From NCBI RefSeq assembly GCF_900460345.1, contig NZ_UHHW01000002.1, positions 124,001 through 188,000 on the forward strand: a stretch of DNA of 64,000 nt, given 5' to 3'. Below are positions 7,291-16,296 of the stretch, piece after piece. Below the pieces are notes generated by a model. The model did not search any database, was not told the DNA's origin, and saw nothing but the letters and a program-made list of their open reading frames with translations. The position numbers were made by a program, and so were the translations under genes. This DNA comes from Trueperella pyogenes (GTDB lineage: Bacteria; Actinomycetota; Actinomycetes; Actinomycetales; Actinomycetaceae). Positions within the stretch are counted from its first letter, which is position 1. Every line of letters starts with the position of its first letter.

Positions 7291-10200
7291 ATGCCGTTGT
7301 TGAAGGCTATTGGGTCGCGCCGTATTTTCTTTGTTGCCTGCGTTATCACAATATGTTTGGCAGTAGTGGCGGGAATGCTTCCTGGTGTTCAGCTAGCCCA
7401 AGCTGATCGTGAACGCCCTCGTGAGTTGAGTGATTTTGAGGGTAAGTCTTTAAACGACAGGATTAGGGTCTCTGTTGAGGCTAGTTCGTCTAGTGTTCCC
7501 TCCGGCGGAGGCAAAATTACCTACACGTATACGATTACTAATTCGAGGGAAGAAGCTTCGCAAGAAGACCGCGGCCGTCTGGGTTTGGCAGCAGATGGTA
7601 TGTATTTCCAGCTTACGCAATCGAATGTATGTAACAGCATTGACTGGGATCTTGAGCATGGATTCGTTCAAGCGGATAGTGGCGAATGGTTGCTTCCAAG
7701 AGGTGCTACAGTCACTGGAACGTGTACAACAACGATCACCCAGAATACAACGAACACTTTCATGGTGGAGCTTTACGATTATTACCATAAGGTCTCCAAG
7801 GCGACGGCATCCACAGCGGTGCAGGTGAATTATTCAGGAGATGCGGTGGGACTATCGTGCGATGGCTTGTGGTTCTCCTCTGGATCGCCAGAACAAAAGA
7901 TGCAGTCATATGGAGTGTTGGGGACGATTAACTTATCGGGGTATTCGGTAGAGCCAAAGTTGAACTTTGAGAATGTAAAAGCCACTACTAGATTTTCTGA
8001 TGGACAGTCAGTTTCTATGAATGGTTCTGCCGCCCTGGCTGTTGATCCGAAAAGTCCGGAGAACGTCTACTATGTGCCACGGTTGAGGAAAGATATAAAC
8101 GAGCGTAAGCCTGGAGAACCCGAATATGCTTCCGGTGGTTTGTGGCTTTATAACGCCAAAACCGGTGCTAATTCGCAGCTGACAACATGGGATAAAACTC
8201 CAGGTACCGCTCGCTTGGGAGTCTCGCCGGAGGGTGTTCTTTGGTCGGCCGCATCCGATGGTCACTTACATCGATATGACTCCCAGAATAAGACATGGAC
8301 AAACTGGGGGACGGTTACCCTCGGTACGATTGGTGACACCGGCGAAACTGCTGTCGTGTATACTTTTGCACCTAACTACGATAATTCCCTTGGTTCTGGG
8401 GACCTTGCCTTTGATGGTTTGGGAAACATGTGGATCATCGGATCGGAGGCAAAGACTAAGAAAGCCTTCCTCTACACAATCCCGCGTACAGAGCTAGAAC
8501 AAAAAGGAAATCCCATTTTCGCCACTATGGTCGGAAGCATGGGTCAAGGGCGATTTAATGGAATCGCCTTCGGGCCGGATGGTCAACTGTATGGCACAAC
8601 TCGTGATGGTGTAAATAAAGGTGGCCTGCACCGTATCGATAAGAAAACAGGACAAGCTACACGTTTAGCAGACTTGCCTTATTCGACGGAAGACCTGGGT
8701 TCCTGTTCGTTACCTAAGCCGGAGCTACGTATTGAGAAGACGGCGAATCCGACTAAAGCTGTGGTGGATGAAGGCGAGATTGAGTACACGATCTCGATTA
8801 CTAATACAGGAAATCTTGAAGCGACGGGCGTGACGTTCCAAGACCAGCTCAGTGAACACAAGCTCAATTATGTTGAAGGCTCGGCCACTCTCAATGGTGA
8901 ACAATGGGAGTATGGCCAAAGCGCAATTTCTAAAAACAGTGCAGCTTACGTGAAATCGTCACAAGCCGAGCACTACGGCACTGTGGGTGCTAACGACGCG
9001 GCAATTATCAAATTTAAAGTAAAGCCGAATCGTGGCCAGACCGCTGTTTGTAATCAAGCGCTTGTGAATTTTACGGGAAATCCGCAAGTGCATGGTATCG
9101 CTACTAATGATCCGAATACACCAGAAGAAAACGATCCGACGTGTACGCCTGTCTACACTCCAGCAATCGGTCTTGATAAAAAGGGCGTTGCTACTGTCCA
9201 GAATGAGAAAGGGGATTTTGAGCCTAAGACGACGGTCTCGCAAGGCGACGATCAGGTTAAATACCTGTACTACGTGAGCACGAACCCCAACCAGCCGAAG
9301 GGCATGGCCGCCGAGCGCGACGAGAATGGTTTCCTCACCGAAGCTCATGTGCAGCAGCCTGAAAATAAGAAAGGTACTGAAGAGCTGAAAAATATTCTGG
9401 TAACCGACGACAAGTGCAGTCCGGTTAGACCAGTTCTTGCAAACGGTAAAAATGTGGGTGATCGAAACTTAGACGACATTTTGCAGGCGGATGAAAGATG
9501 GCAATACGAGTGTAAGCAGACTTTGCCGCTTGACAAGGTCACGACGAACAAAGCAAAAGTGACCGCCACTTCCGTACAGTCCAGTACTCCATTGACCGAT
9601 ACGGACGAATGGACCGTCGAGCCAACCGGTTTCAAGATTGAGAAGACCGCGAAGGTCACGGGCGCCGACGGCGTCGTGAATTGGGAACCGAATGGCTCTC
9701 CAGTTGAGCTGAAGAAAGCGGAGGACGGAAAGCTGCGCGGGACGGCCACCTACCGCGTGAATGTGACCAACGTCGGCCTGATCGAGACGTTCGCGCCCGC
9801 TATCACCGATGATTTCCCGACGCCGAAGGGCTTCGTCCTCGAGGGACTCAGCTGGGCGGAGGTCGACGAGGCGGGCCACGCCGGCCAGTCGACCCCACTC
9901 GGCGAGGACAAGCCGCTGCCGAAGGTCCGCATCGCCAAGGGCGCGTCGAAGACCTATGAGATCACCGCGGAGGTCAGCGTCGAGGACGCCACGCAGGTCG
10001 ACTGGGAGAAGGCCAGGCTTTGCAAGACCGACAAGGGCGGCGAGCCCGAGTTCGGCCTGTTCAACCGCGTGAGCATGCCTCGCGACGCGGACGGTGAAGA
10101 GAACAACGACGCCTGCGTCCCCGTCACCTCGCCGCTCCTGACCGTGAGCGTGACCAAGCTCGGCGACAACTGCGACACCGACCAGCGCTCCTGCGAACTG

Positions 10201-10638
10201 CCCGGCGCGTCCTTCTCCCTCTACGACGCCGACCCGACTTCGGCTGACGCGAAACCGCTGGCTGACGCCATCACCGTAGGGGAGAACGCGGCACGCTTCA
10301 CCTCGAAGGGACTCATCGCGGGAATGTACTGGCTCGTCGAGACCGCCGCCCCGAACGGCCACGTGCTCATGGCGGAACCAGTGAAATTCGAGCTCGGCTT
10401 CGACGGGATCAAGCTGATCACGACGGCGAATGCGAGCGTCGCGCCCGACAACGCGTTCCACCTCCGCATCACCGACCCGACTGCCGGCGAACTACCAAAA
10501 GCAGGCAGCAACGGCCCAACGGCCTTCATCCTCGCGGGCATCATGCTCGTGGCGATCGGCTCCCTGGGCTACCTCATGACCACCGGCTGTGGGCCCGCCT
10601 GGGTTCGAAACCGGAAGGGTTCGCAGTCGCGAATCTGA
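7291..10638 (+). CDS. Large LPXTG-type surface protein, probable pilus tip adhesin
   Basis: A 1,115-residue wall protein, start ATG 7291 behind GAGGGG. In order: signal peptide (VITICLAVVAGML, cleavage near AQA); an N-terminal beta domain shared with the truncated gene upstream; a beta-propeller-like part about 240-475 (GGLWLYNAKTG, DLAFDGLGNMWIIG, FNGIAFGPDGQLYG); DUF11 repeats (LRIEKTANPTKAVVDEGEIEY, LEATGVTFQDQL); further IEKTAK repeats; a SpaA/Cna-B-like domain near 950-1050 with LPGASFSLYDAD and YWLVETAAPNGH; then the sorting signal LPKAG (about 1068), a hydrophobic stretch and a basic tail. LPKAG is a variant of LPXTG. It leads an operon with major pilin and two pilus sortases, hence tip or ancillary pilin. 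Base composition rises sharply to GC-rich after about 9640. Confidence 0.85.
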   Translation: MPLLKAIGSRRIFFVACVITICLAVVAGMLPGVQLAQADRERPRELSDFEGKSLNDRIRVSVEASSSSVPSGGGKITYTYTITNSREEASQEDRGRLGLAADGMYFQLTQSNVCNSIDWDLEHGFVQADSGEWLLPRGATVTGTCTTTITQNTTNTFMVELYDYYHKVSKATASTAVQVNYSGDAVGLSCDGLWFSSGSPEQKMQSYGVLGTINLSGYSVEPKLNFENVKATTRFSDGQSVSMNGSAALAVDPKSPENVYYVPRLRKDINERKPGEPEYASGGLWLYNAKTGANSQLTTWDKTPGTARLGVSPEGVLWSAASDGHLHRYDSQNKTWTNWGTVTLGTIGDTGETAVVYTFAPNYDNSLGSGDLAFDGLGNMWIIGSEAKTKKAFLYTIPRTELEQKGNPIFATMVGSMGQGRFNGIAFGPDGQLYGTTRDGVNKGGLHRIDKKTGQATRLADLPYSTEDLGSCSLPKPELRIEKTANPTKAVVDEGEIEYTISITNTGNLEATGVTFQDQLSEHKLNYVEGSATLNGEQWEYGQSAISKNSAAYVKSSQAEHYGTVGANDAAIIKFKVKPNRGQTAVCNQALVNFTGNPQVHGIATNDPNTPEENDPTCTPVYTPAIGLDKKGVATVQNEKGDFEPKTTVSQGDDQVKYLYYVSTNPNQPKGMAAERDENGFLTEAHVQQPENKKGTEELKNILVTDDKCSPVRPVLANGKNVGDRNLDDILQADERWQYECKQTLPLDKVTTNKAKVTATSVQSSTPLTDTDEWTVEPTGFKIEKTAKVTGADGVVNWEPNGSPVELKKAEDGKLRGTATYRVNVTNVGLIETFAPAITDDFPTPKGFVLEGLSWAEVDEAGHAGQSTPLGEDKPLPKVRIAKGASKTYEITAEVSVEDATQVDWEKARLCKTDKGGEPEFGLFNRVSMPRDADGEENNDACVPVTSPLLTVSVTKLGDNCDTDQRSCELPGASFSLYDADPTSADAKPLADAITVGENAARFTSKGLIAGMYWLVETAAPNGHVLMAEPVKFELGFDGIKLITTANASVAPDNAFHLRITDPTAGELPKAGSNGPTAFILAGIMLVAIGSLGYLMTTGCGPAWVRNRKGSQSRI

Positions 10639-10674
10639 ATTAACACAATAATTAGCGCACAGCTAGGAGAAGAA

Positions 10675-12429
10675 ATGAAGCGAAACAAGTTACGTGCGGG
10701 GGCTGCGATCGCGGCCATTGCACTGCTTGGCTCAATGGGCATGGGCGGGGTTGCCTACGCCAGCCCGGATAATGAACCAGATATCCACATTGCCGGAGCG
10801 GAAGATGAGTCTGCCGACATTGCGTTGATTAAGAAGGACGCACAGGCGCGACTGTCGATCCATAAGTACCTAGGTACTCCCGTGGAGGCCAAAAATGACG
10901 GGATGCCGCAGGATATTGAGAATCGTGTTCGACTTCAGAATGTTAAGTTCGACGTATATATGGTGAATGGCGTTAACTTGACGACCAATGAGGGCTGGAA
11001 AGCTGCTCAGAATCTTCATGAATGTAAGGTCAGTGTTTCCGACGTTCTTCAGAGCGCTATTGTCTGCAAAGATAAGTCTTTTGGAATCTCGAAAGCCGGC
11101 AGTGGGTTAACTAATAGCTTCGGTGCTGCAAAGATAGATAAGCTGCCCGTCGGCCTATATCTCGTGGTGGAAGACCTGGCTGGTTCCAAAGACATTAAAG
11201 GTGAGGGTAAGACATATAAGCCGGAACAGATCACAGGAATTAACCCTTTCCTTGTGACGCTGCCGATGACGAATCCGGATTCGCGCGACTCGTGGATGTA
11301 CGACGTCCACGTCTACCCCAAGAACCAGGCAGCCGAGATCACCAAGGAAGTCCTTGACGGTAACCAAGGGGAAGAGAACCAGGACGGCTACAAGATCGGC
11401 CAAAACATCACGTACCGGCTCGAGTCCACGATCAACGTCGTTGATTCCAACCAGGACGGCACGGTCGATGGTCAAGATCTTGGTTACTACTACGTCAAGG
11501 ATCAGCTCTCGAACAATGTTCAGCACGTTAGCTCTACACTGACAATCGTGCCTCCCCGGGGGAATCCGGTGGTGGTTCTAAATGCAAACGATGATTACAT
11601 TTTCGCGATTGATAAAAGCAACCGTATTGGTTTCTCTCTCACGGAATCTGGTCTGAATAAGTTGGCACAGGCTGCGGGTGGCAAGCTCCGTACCGATATC
11701 GTGGCGAAGGTATCCTCGGTGCCGGCTGATGGCCAGATCAAGAACAGGGCTTCGTTCTACCCCAATAACTACCCCTGGACCAGCAGGGGCCTCACCCCGC
11801 CGAAGCCGGGAGATACCCCGCCGAACTCTCCTCCGAATACTCCTCCGGATGTGCCCTCGAACGAGGTCGTCTCCAAATATGGTGACATCATCATCAATAA
11901 AGTGAACGCGGATGGTAAGTCGCTTAAAGGTGCCGAGTTTGCTGTATATCGCGCAACTTTCGAAAGTTACGCTGCCGGCTACACCTGCAAGGGTGTCAAC
12001 TTCCAGGCAGATCCTATCGCTCGTACCGCCAACGCAACGGATGACAATGGACTTGCCATGATTCAGGGTCTTCAATTGTCGGATTGGCGTAATGATTCGC
12101 ATGAAGAATCTGGCCTCATTGAGAACGAAAAAGAGTACTACTCCTACTGCCTCGTCGAAACCAAATCTCCGGACGGCTACCAACTCCTTGCTGAGCCGAT
12201 CGAATTCGATCTCACTCATGAAGGCGCTATCACTGACCTGAAAGAGCTCGTCGGAAAGGCGCTAAAGCCTGGCCAGGGCCTGAAGGTCATCAACCAGCCC
12301 GACAACCTCAAGAACAAGCTCCCGCTCACCGGTGGCCAGGGCATCGCCCTCATCTCCGGCCTCGGCGTCGTGCTTGTTGGAGGTGGAGTTGGCTACTATG
12401 TCTACTCCAACCGTCGCAAGAATGCGTAG
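10675..12429 (+). CDS. Major fimbrial shaft pilin, LPXTG-anchored
   Basis: A 584-residue SpaA/FimP-type major pilin, with AGGAGAAG before the ATG. It has a signal peptide (cleavage near YAS), N-terminal isopeptide-type domains, the pilin motif VYPKN with the shaft-forming lysine at about K216, a proline-rich hinge (PPKPGDTPP), a Cna-B-like domain, the E-box YCLVETKSPDG (about E495), and the sorting signal LPLTG (549-553) followed by a membrane segment and RRKNA. Sortase joins the Thr of LPLTG to the YPKN lysine of the next subunit. It lies between the tip gene and the sortases, with a strong hairpin after it. Confidence 0.93.
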   Translation: MKRNKLRAGAAIAAIALLGSMGMGGVAYASPDNEPDIHIAGAEDESADIALIKKDAQARLSIHKYLGTPVEAKNDGMPQDIENRVRLQNVKFDVYMVNGVNLTTNEGWKAAQNLHECKVSVSDVLQSAIVCKDKSFGISKAGSGLTNSFGAAKIDKLPVGLYLVVEDLAGSKDIKGEGKTYKPEQITGINPFLVTLPMTNPDSRDSWMYDVHVYPKNQAAEITKEVLDGNQGEENQDGYKIGQNITYRLESTINVVDSNQDGTVDGQDLGYYYVKDQLSNNVQHVSSTLTIVPPRGNPVVVLNANDDYIFAIDKSNRIGFSLTESGLNKLAQAAGGKLRTDIVAKVSSVPADGQIKNRASFYPNNYPWTSRGLTPPKPGDTPPNSPPNTPPDVPSNEVVSKYGDIIINKVNADGKSLKGAEFAVYRATFESYAAGYTCKGVNFQADPIARTANATDDNGLAMIQGLQLSDWRNDSHEESGLIENEKEYYSYCLVETKSPDGYQLLAEPIEFDLTHEGAITDLKELVGKALKPGQGLKVINQPDNLKNKLPLTGGQGIALISGLGVVLVGGGVGYYVYSNRRKNA

Positions 12430-12444
12430 CATGAACTAACTGGC

Positions 12445-12473
12445 GCGGGGCGGGAATTCCATTCCCGCCCCGC
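12445..12473 (+). terminator. Hairpin between pilin and sortase genes
   Basis: A 13-bp GC-rich perfect stem (12445-12457 with 12461-12473) and a three-base loop, without a clear U-run. It may end most transcripts or protect the pilin mRNA 3' end, giving much pilin and little sortase. Confidence 0.55.
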
Positions 12474-12516
12474 CGCACCATCACCCACCACACCATCACG
12501 CCCGGAGACCGCATCC

Positions 12517-13374
12517 ATGAAAGTACGATCCCTTGCCGTCGTTCTCACCATGCTCCTCGCGGCTGCCATCGTCTCCGTCGCACCCCTTGTTGAACACGTA
12601 CGCAACGACTCGGCCACCATCAACGTCGCCAACACCTACCTCCGCGAACACTCCACCGCCAATCCACATGACACCGAGGCCCTGAGTGCGGCTGCCACCT
12701 ACAACGCCGAACTCTCACACCGCCTCCTCGACGACCCCTGGGCCGACTCCGCCGCCCACACCGGCGACGCCTACAACCACTACCTGTCCCTCCTCGCCGA
12801 CACCCCCGTCATGGCCACCCTCACCATTCCCGCCATCAACGCGCGCCTCCCCATCGTCCACGGAACCTCTGACGAAGCGCTCCTCAACGGCGTCGGGCAC
12901 TTTTACGGTTCGCACCTGCCCGTCGGCGGAAAAGGAACCCACGCCGTCCTCGCCGGCCACCACACCTGGCCCGGCCACACCTACTTCTCCAACCTCGAAG
13001 ACCTCAAAATCGGAGACCACTTCACCATCGACGCCTACGGCGCAACCTTGGCCTACGACGTCGTCGACATCAACCTCGTCCGCCCCGACGACCTCGCAAA
13101 AATCCAGCCGCAACCGGGCCGCGACCTCGTCACGCTCGTCACCTGCATCACCCCCGAAGGCGGAAAGCTCAACGAATTCCGCCTCCTCGTCACCGCAGAA
13201 CGAGCCCTGGAAACGCCCGCCGACGCCGCACCCGCACCCGCCGCTGACATCCCCACCGTTCAGATCCAAACCTGGATGTACCCGCGCATCATCACCGCCA
13301 GCGTCGCCCTCGCACTAGCACTTATCTTCACCGGGCTCTGGCTACGCAACCGCAAAGGAACCAACCGTGCGTGA
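12517..13374 (+). CDS. srtC: Class C sortase
   Basis: A pilus-polymerising transpeptidase of 285 residues. An N-terminal membrane anchor (LTMLLAAAIVSVAPL) is followed by the class C lid region with DPW, as in HRLLDDPWAD, then the beta-barrel. Catalytic residues are His148 in LAGHHTWPG, Cys210 in LVTCITPEGG and Arg222 in NEFRLL. A C-terminal membrane segment (IITASVALALALIFTGLWL) is also typical of class C. The sequence after the Cys (ITPEGGKLNEFR) differs from the usual TPYGVNTHRL, so its substrate may differ from that of the next sortase. The stop overlaps the next start by eight bases. Confidence 0.9.
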   Translation: MKVRSLAVVLTMLLAAAIVSVAPLVEHVRNDSATINVANTYLREHSTANPHDTEALSAAATYNAELSHRLLDDPWADSAAHTGDAYNHYLSLLADTPVMATLTIPAINARLPIVHGTSDEALLNGVGHFYGSHLPVGGKGTHAVLAGHHTWPGHTYFSNLEDLKIGDHFTIDAYGATLAYDVVDINLVRPDDLAKIQPQPGRDLVTLVTCITPEGGKLNEFRLLVTAERALETPADAAPAPAADIPTVQIQTWMYPRIITASVALALALIFTGLWLRNRKGTNRA

Positions 13375-14368
13375 ACGCACCTCATCCCGCAAGGAAGCCA
13401 CCATCGCACTCATCGTGGTCTTCCTCGGAATCCTCTCCCTCCTCTATCCCATCGTCTCCACCCATTACAACAATTACAGGCAGCACCAATTCGCCGCCCA
13501 ATACGGAAACACGCTACAAAAAATCGACGACTCCGACCGCGCCGCCGCCCTCTCCTCCGCCCGCGAATACAACAAGAAACTCCCCGGCGTCCCCATCCTC
13601 GACCCCTGGCTCAGGCAGGTCGCCAACCCGGCCTCGCCCGCCTACACCGAGTACCAAGAACAGCTCTCCCTCACCGGCGACATCATCGCCCGCGTCCGCG
13701 TACCGTCGGCCGACATCGACCTCCCCGTCCGCCACGACACCAAGCCCGACATCATCGACAAGGGCGTCGGCCACCTCTACGGCACCTCCCTGCCCGTCGG
13801 CGGGGAAGGCACGCACGCCGTCCTCACCAGCCACACCGGCCTGTCCAACGCCACGCTCTTCGATAACCTCACCAAAGTCGTCGAGGGGGACCTCATCTTC
13901 GTCGACGTACTCGGCACCACGCTCGCCTACCGCGTCGACCAGATCAAGATCGTCCTCCCCGACGACATCGGCGACCTCGCCGCCGAACCTGGCCGCGACC
14001 TCCTGACCCTCTTCACCTGCACCCCCTACTCCGTCAACACCCACCGGCTCCTCGTCCGTGGCGAGCGCGTCACCCTTGCCGACGACGCCGTCGCCGCACT
14101 TTCCGCCGAACCTTCCGTCTTCGTCATGCAGGGTTGGATGTGGGGGCTGCTCGCCGTGTCGACCATCGCCATCGCCCTCTTCGTCGTCATGCTCGTGCAC
14201 GCCAACCGCAAGCGGAAGAAGGATGAGGATCCTGAGAAGCCCGTCCTGTACGGGGACTCTCCGGGTGGTGTCGGCCCAGGTGGTGTCGGCCCAGGTGGGG
14301 ATGTTTTGGACGGGATCATCTTCGCCGCCCCTGCTGCCAGGCGCGGCCAGCCTCGCCACCGACGTTAG
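13367..14368 (+). CDS. srtC: Class C sortase, second copy
   Basis: A 333-residue class C sortase starting at a GTG inside the end of the previous gene, so translation is probably coupled. It has N- and C-terminal membrane segments, the lid motif LDPW, His156 in LTSHTGLSNATLF, Cys218 in TLFTCTPYSVNTHRLLVRGER and Arg227, which is the canonical class C signature. The cytoplasmic tail is longer than usual and carries a GGVGP repeat encoded by a 15-bp tandem repeat. With its neighbour it should build the shaft and attach the tip protein. Confidence 0.92.
   Translation: MRERTSSRKEATIALIVVFLGILSLLYPIVSTHYNNYRQHQFAAQYGNTLQKIDDSDRAAALSSAREYNKKLPGVPILDPWLRQVANPASPAYTEYQEQLSLTGDIIARVRVPSADIDLPVRHDTKPDIIDKGVGHLYGTSLPVGGEGTHAVLTSHTGLSNATLFDNLTKVVEGDLIFVDVLGTTLAYRVDQIKIVLPDDIGDLAAEPGRDLLTLFTCTPYSVNTHRLLVRGERVTLADDAVAALSAEPSVFVMQGWMWGLLAVSTIAIALFVVMLVHANRKRKKDEDPEKPVLYGDSPGGVGPGGVGPGGDVLDGIIFAAPAARRGQPRHRR
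14264..14298 (+). repeat. 15-bp tandem repeat in sortase tail
   Basis: GGTGGTGTCGGCCCA occurs twice in tandem (14264-14278, 14279-14293), followed by a partial copy. It encodes GGVGP repeats in the cytoplasmic tail. Being a multiple of three, its copy number can vary without a frameshift. Confidence 0.8.
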
Positions 14369-14418
14369 CCGTGTGCGCCTCGGTGAGGCGTGGACGTTAG
14401 TGAGGTGTGGGCGCTAGT

Positions 14419-14513
14419 GGCGCCACGGCGTCGGGAACGGGCTACTGGCGTTAGAAAGTCCGGCTGGCGGGGTTAGGGGCGCCACAGCGTCGGGCCCGGA
14501 CTATCGGCATCAG
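14419..14513 (+). repeat. Imperfect 36-bp direct repeat in gap after sortases
   Basis: Two copies, 14419-14454 and 14478-14513, share GGCGCCAC, GCGTCGGG and CTA-GGC-AG patterns at 59-base spacing. They fill the non-coding gap 14369-14637 with a short GC hairpin (CCCCG/CGGGG, 14524-14537). Origin unknown. Confidence 0.55.
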
Positions 14514-14637
14514 CCAGCCTTCCCCCGCGGTCGGGGAGCTTCGCTACCGGCGTCGGTCCCAGAACATGACGTGACTAAAACGCTAGAATGATGCACATGC
14601 GCGAAAGCGCGCCACCTTTCGAAAGAGAAGGAAAAAT

Positions 14638-15378
14638 ATGGTGTACAAGTTAGTGCTCGTCCGCCACGGCGAGTCCGAATGGAATGCAAAGAACCTCTTC
14701 ACCGGTTGGGTCGATGTGCCGCTGTCGGAAAAGGGCGTTAAAGAAGCGAGCCACGCAGGCAAGCTACTCACCGACGCAGGTGTCCTGCCCGATATCCTCC
14801 ACACCTCGCTGCTGCGCCGCGCGATCATGACCGCTAACCTTGCGCTCGATTCTGCAGACCGCCACTGGATCCCGGTCAAGCGCAACTGGCGCCTCAACGA
14901 GCGCCACTACGGAGCGCTTCAGGGCAAGAACAAGAAAGAGATCCGCGACGAGTACGGCGAAGAGAAGTTCATGCAGTGGCGTCGCTCTTTCGACGTCGCC
15001 CCGCCAGAGATCGAGGTCGGCTCTGAGTACTCGCAGGATTCCGACCCGCGCTACGCCGGCGAGCCGATTCCGCTGGCCGAGTGCCTGAAGGACGTCATCG
15101 AGCGCCTGCTTCCTTACTGGGATGAGGCCATCGTTCCGGATTTGAAGACCGGCAAGACCGTCATGATCGCCGCTCACGGCAACTCGCTGCGCGCCATCGT
15201 GAAGATGCTCGATGAGATCTCCGACGAGGACATCTCCGGCCTGAACATCCCCACCGGCATTCCGCTCTACTACGAGCTCGACGAGGAGACCCTCAAGCCG
15301 GTCAAGAAGGGCGGCACGTACCTCGATCCGGAGGCTGCCAAGGCAGCGATCGAGGCCGTGGCTAACCAGGGTAAGTAG
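14638..15378 (+). CDS. gpmA: 2,3-bisphosphoglycerate-dependent phosphoglycerate mutase
   Basis: This enzyme interconverts 3- and 2-phosphoglycerate in glycolysis. The 246-residue length is standard. [10 protein letters not shown] at residues 7-16 holds the phosphorylated histidine. [34 protein letters not shown] (second His) and [15 protein letters not shown] are all canonical for the dPGM family. GAGAAGGA precedes the ATG, and a TAGAAT -10 lies at 14584. It is monocistronic, convergent with phoU, and the two are separated by a long perfect hairpin. Confidence 0.97.
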   Translation: MVYKLVLVRHGESEWNAKNLFTGWVDVPLSEKGVKEASHAGKLLTDAGVLPDILHTSLLRRAIMTANLALDSADRHWIPVKRNWRLNERHYGALQGKNKKEIRDEYGEEKFMQWRRSFDVAPPEIEVGSEYSQDSDPRYAGEPIPLAECLKDVIERLLPYWDEAIVPDLKTGKTVMIAAHGNSLRAIVKMLDEISDEDISGLNIPTGIPLYYELDEETLKPVKKGGTYLDPEAAKAAIEAVANQGK

Positions 15379-15411
15379 GCTTGGGGCTATTTTGCCCGTG
15401 CTGCACTGAAA

Positions 15412-15458
15412 TGCTCCGCGCTGTATTAATTTGACGCATTTTAATACAGCGCGGAGCA
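15412..15458. terminator. Bidirectional terminator between gpmA and phoU
   Basis: A perfect 18-bp stem, TGCTCCGCGCTGTATTAA (15412-15429) with its complement at 15441-15458, and an 11-base loop. It lies between convergent genes; U-runs are short on both sides. Confidence 0.75.
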
Positions 15459-15460
15459 GC

Positions 15461-16126
15461 TTAATAGGGTGTCGGCGGAGGGACGTCCGCTTCCATGCCA
15501 GTGACGAGGAAGCGCATGCGGTGAGCCACCGACACCCCGTGGTCGCCGAAGCGCTCCAGATAGCGGCCGAGGAGGACGATATCGACGATCTCTTGGCGGG
15601 AGAGGGGGCGTTCGTCGTCGAGGACGATGCTGAAGGTGCGGGTGTGGAGGCCGTCGAGGACGTCGTCGCCGGCGATGATTTGATCGGCAAGTGAGAGCTC
15701 GCGCGTCTCCACGAGTTTGGCGACAAGCTCACCCACCTCAACGGCTTTGGCGGCCATCGCTTCGAAAAGATCTTGAACATCTCCCTCAACGACGGCGTGT
15801 GGGAAGCGCCCGCGAGCCACGTAGGCGACGTGGCGGGCGAGGTCGCCCATCCGTTCGAGGGTGGCCGATAGCCGTAGCGCTGAGATGACCGTACGCAGAT
15901 CGCCGGCCACGGGCGCTTGGCGGGCGAGGAGGGAGATGCCGAGTTCGTCGATGTTGCGTTCGAGCATGTCGATGCAGTGGTCGGCGTCGATGACGCGCTC
16001 GGCGAGGACGAGGTTGGTGTCTTTGAGTGAGGCGGCGGCACCCGCCATGGCTTTTGCCGCTGCCTGGGCTTGTAAGACGAGGGTGTCTGACAGCTCGTGC
16101 ATTTGCTGGCGGAACTGTTCACGCAT
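15461..16126 (-). CDS. phoU: Phosphate transport regulator PhoU
   Basis: A 221-residue cytoplasmic protein with two PhoU three-helix repeats. The start is MREQFRQQMHELSD, followed by ADHCIDMLERNIDELGISLLARQAP, DLRTVISALRLSATLERMGDLARHVA and, in repeat two, RPLSRQEIVDIVLLGRYLERFGDHGVSVA. The E(R/)xGDxA-type metal and partner-contact motifs are present in both halves. It links Pst phosphate uptake to the SenX3-RegX3 sensor, encoded divergently just upstream, the usual actinobacterial arrangement. No pst genes lie in this window. Confidence 0.95.
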   Translation of the reverse strand: MREQFRQQMHELSDTLVLQAQAAAKAMAGAAASLKDTNLVLAERVIDADHCIDMLERNIDELGISLLARQAPVAGDLRTVISALRLSATLERMGDLARHVAYVARGRFPHAVVEGDVQDLFEAMAAKAVEVGELVAKLVETRELSLADQIIAGDDVLDGLHTRTFSIVLDDERPLSRQEIVDIVLLGRYLERFGDHGVSVAHRMRFLVTGMEADVPPPTPY

Positions 16127-16196
16127 CGGGTCTCCTTTTTCGCGGAATCTGTGGTGGTCCGTTATGGGTGTTCGCTACAGATGTCAGCACGCTCCG

Positions 16197-16236
16197 GTGA
16201 ACGGCGTCCGCCGCGAAGGTTAACGCCACGTTACGG
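16197..16236 (+). promoter_or_regulatory. Candidate PHO boxes between phoU and senX3
   Basis: GTTAACG (16219-16225) and GTTACGG (16230-16236) form an 11-base-phased direct repeat, and GTGAACG (16197-16203) lies exactly two phases upstream. This matches the GTTCACC-N4-GTTCACC style of RegX3/PhoP-type boxes in actinobacteria. Autoregulation by RegX3 is inferred. Confidence 0.5.
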
Positions 16237-16283
16237 ACTGCACGACGTGGGCAGTTTCGTGCGAGAGTGTCGGAGGCATGGTT

Positions 16284-16289
16284 TACGCT
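16284..16289 (+). promoter_or_regulatory. -10 box of senX3, possibly leaderless
   Basis: TACGCT ends seven bases before ATG 16297. GGGAG next to the ATG is too close to serve well as a ribosome site, which favours leaderless initiation there over the GTG at 16267. Confidence 0.4.
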
Positions 16290-16296
16290 GGGAGAC

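Noticed and set aside
9469..10461. A 330-codon minus-strand frame opposite the tip adhesin gene
   Set aside because: It lies antisense to the GC-rich half of a clear surface-protein gene and has no domain or ribosome site.
14764..16122. A 452-codon minus-strand open frame over gpmA and phoU
   Set aside because: It is a shadow of two well-identified genes in GC-rich DNA, has low-complexity Ser/Pro/Ala content and crosses the terminator hairpin.
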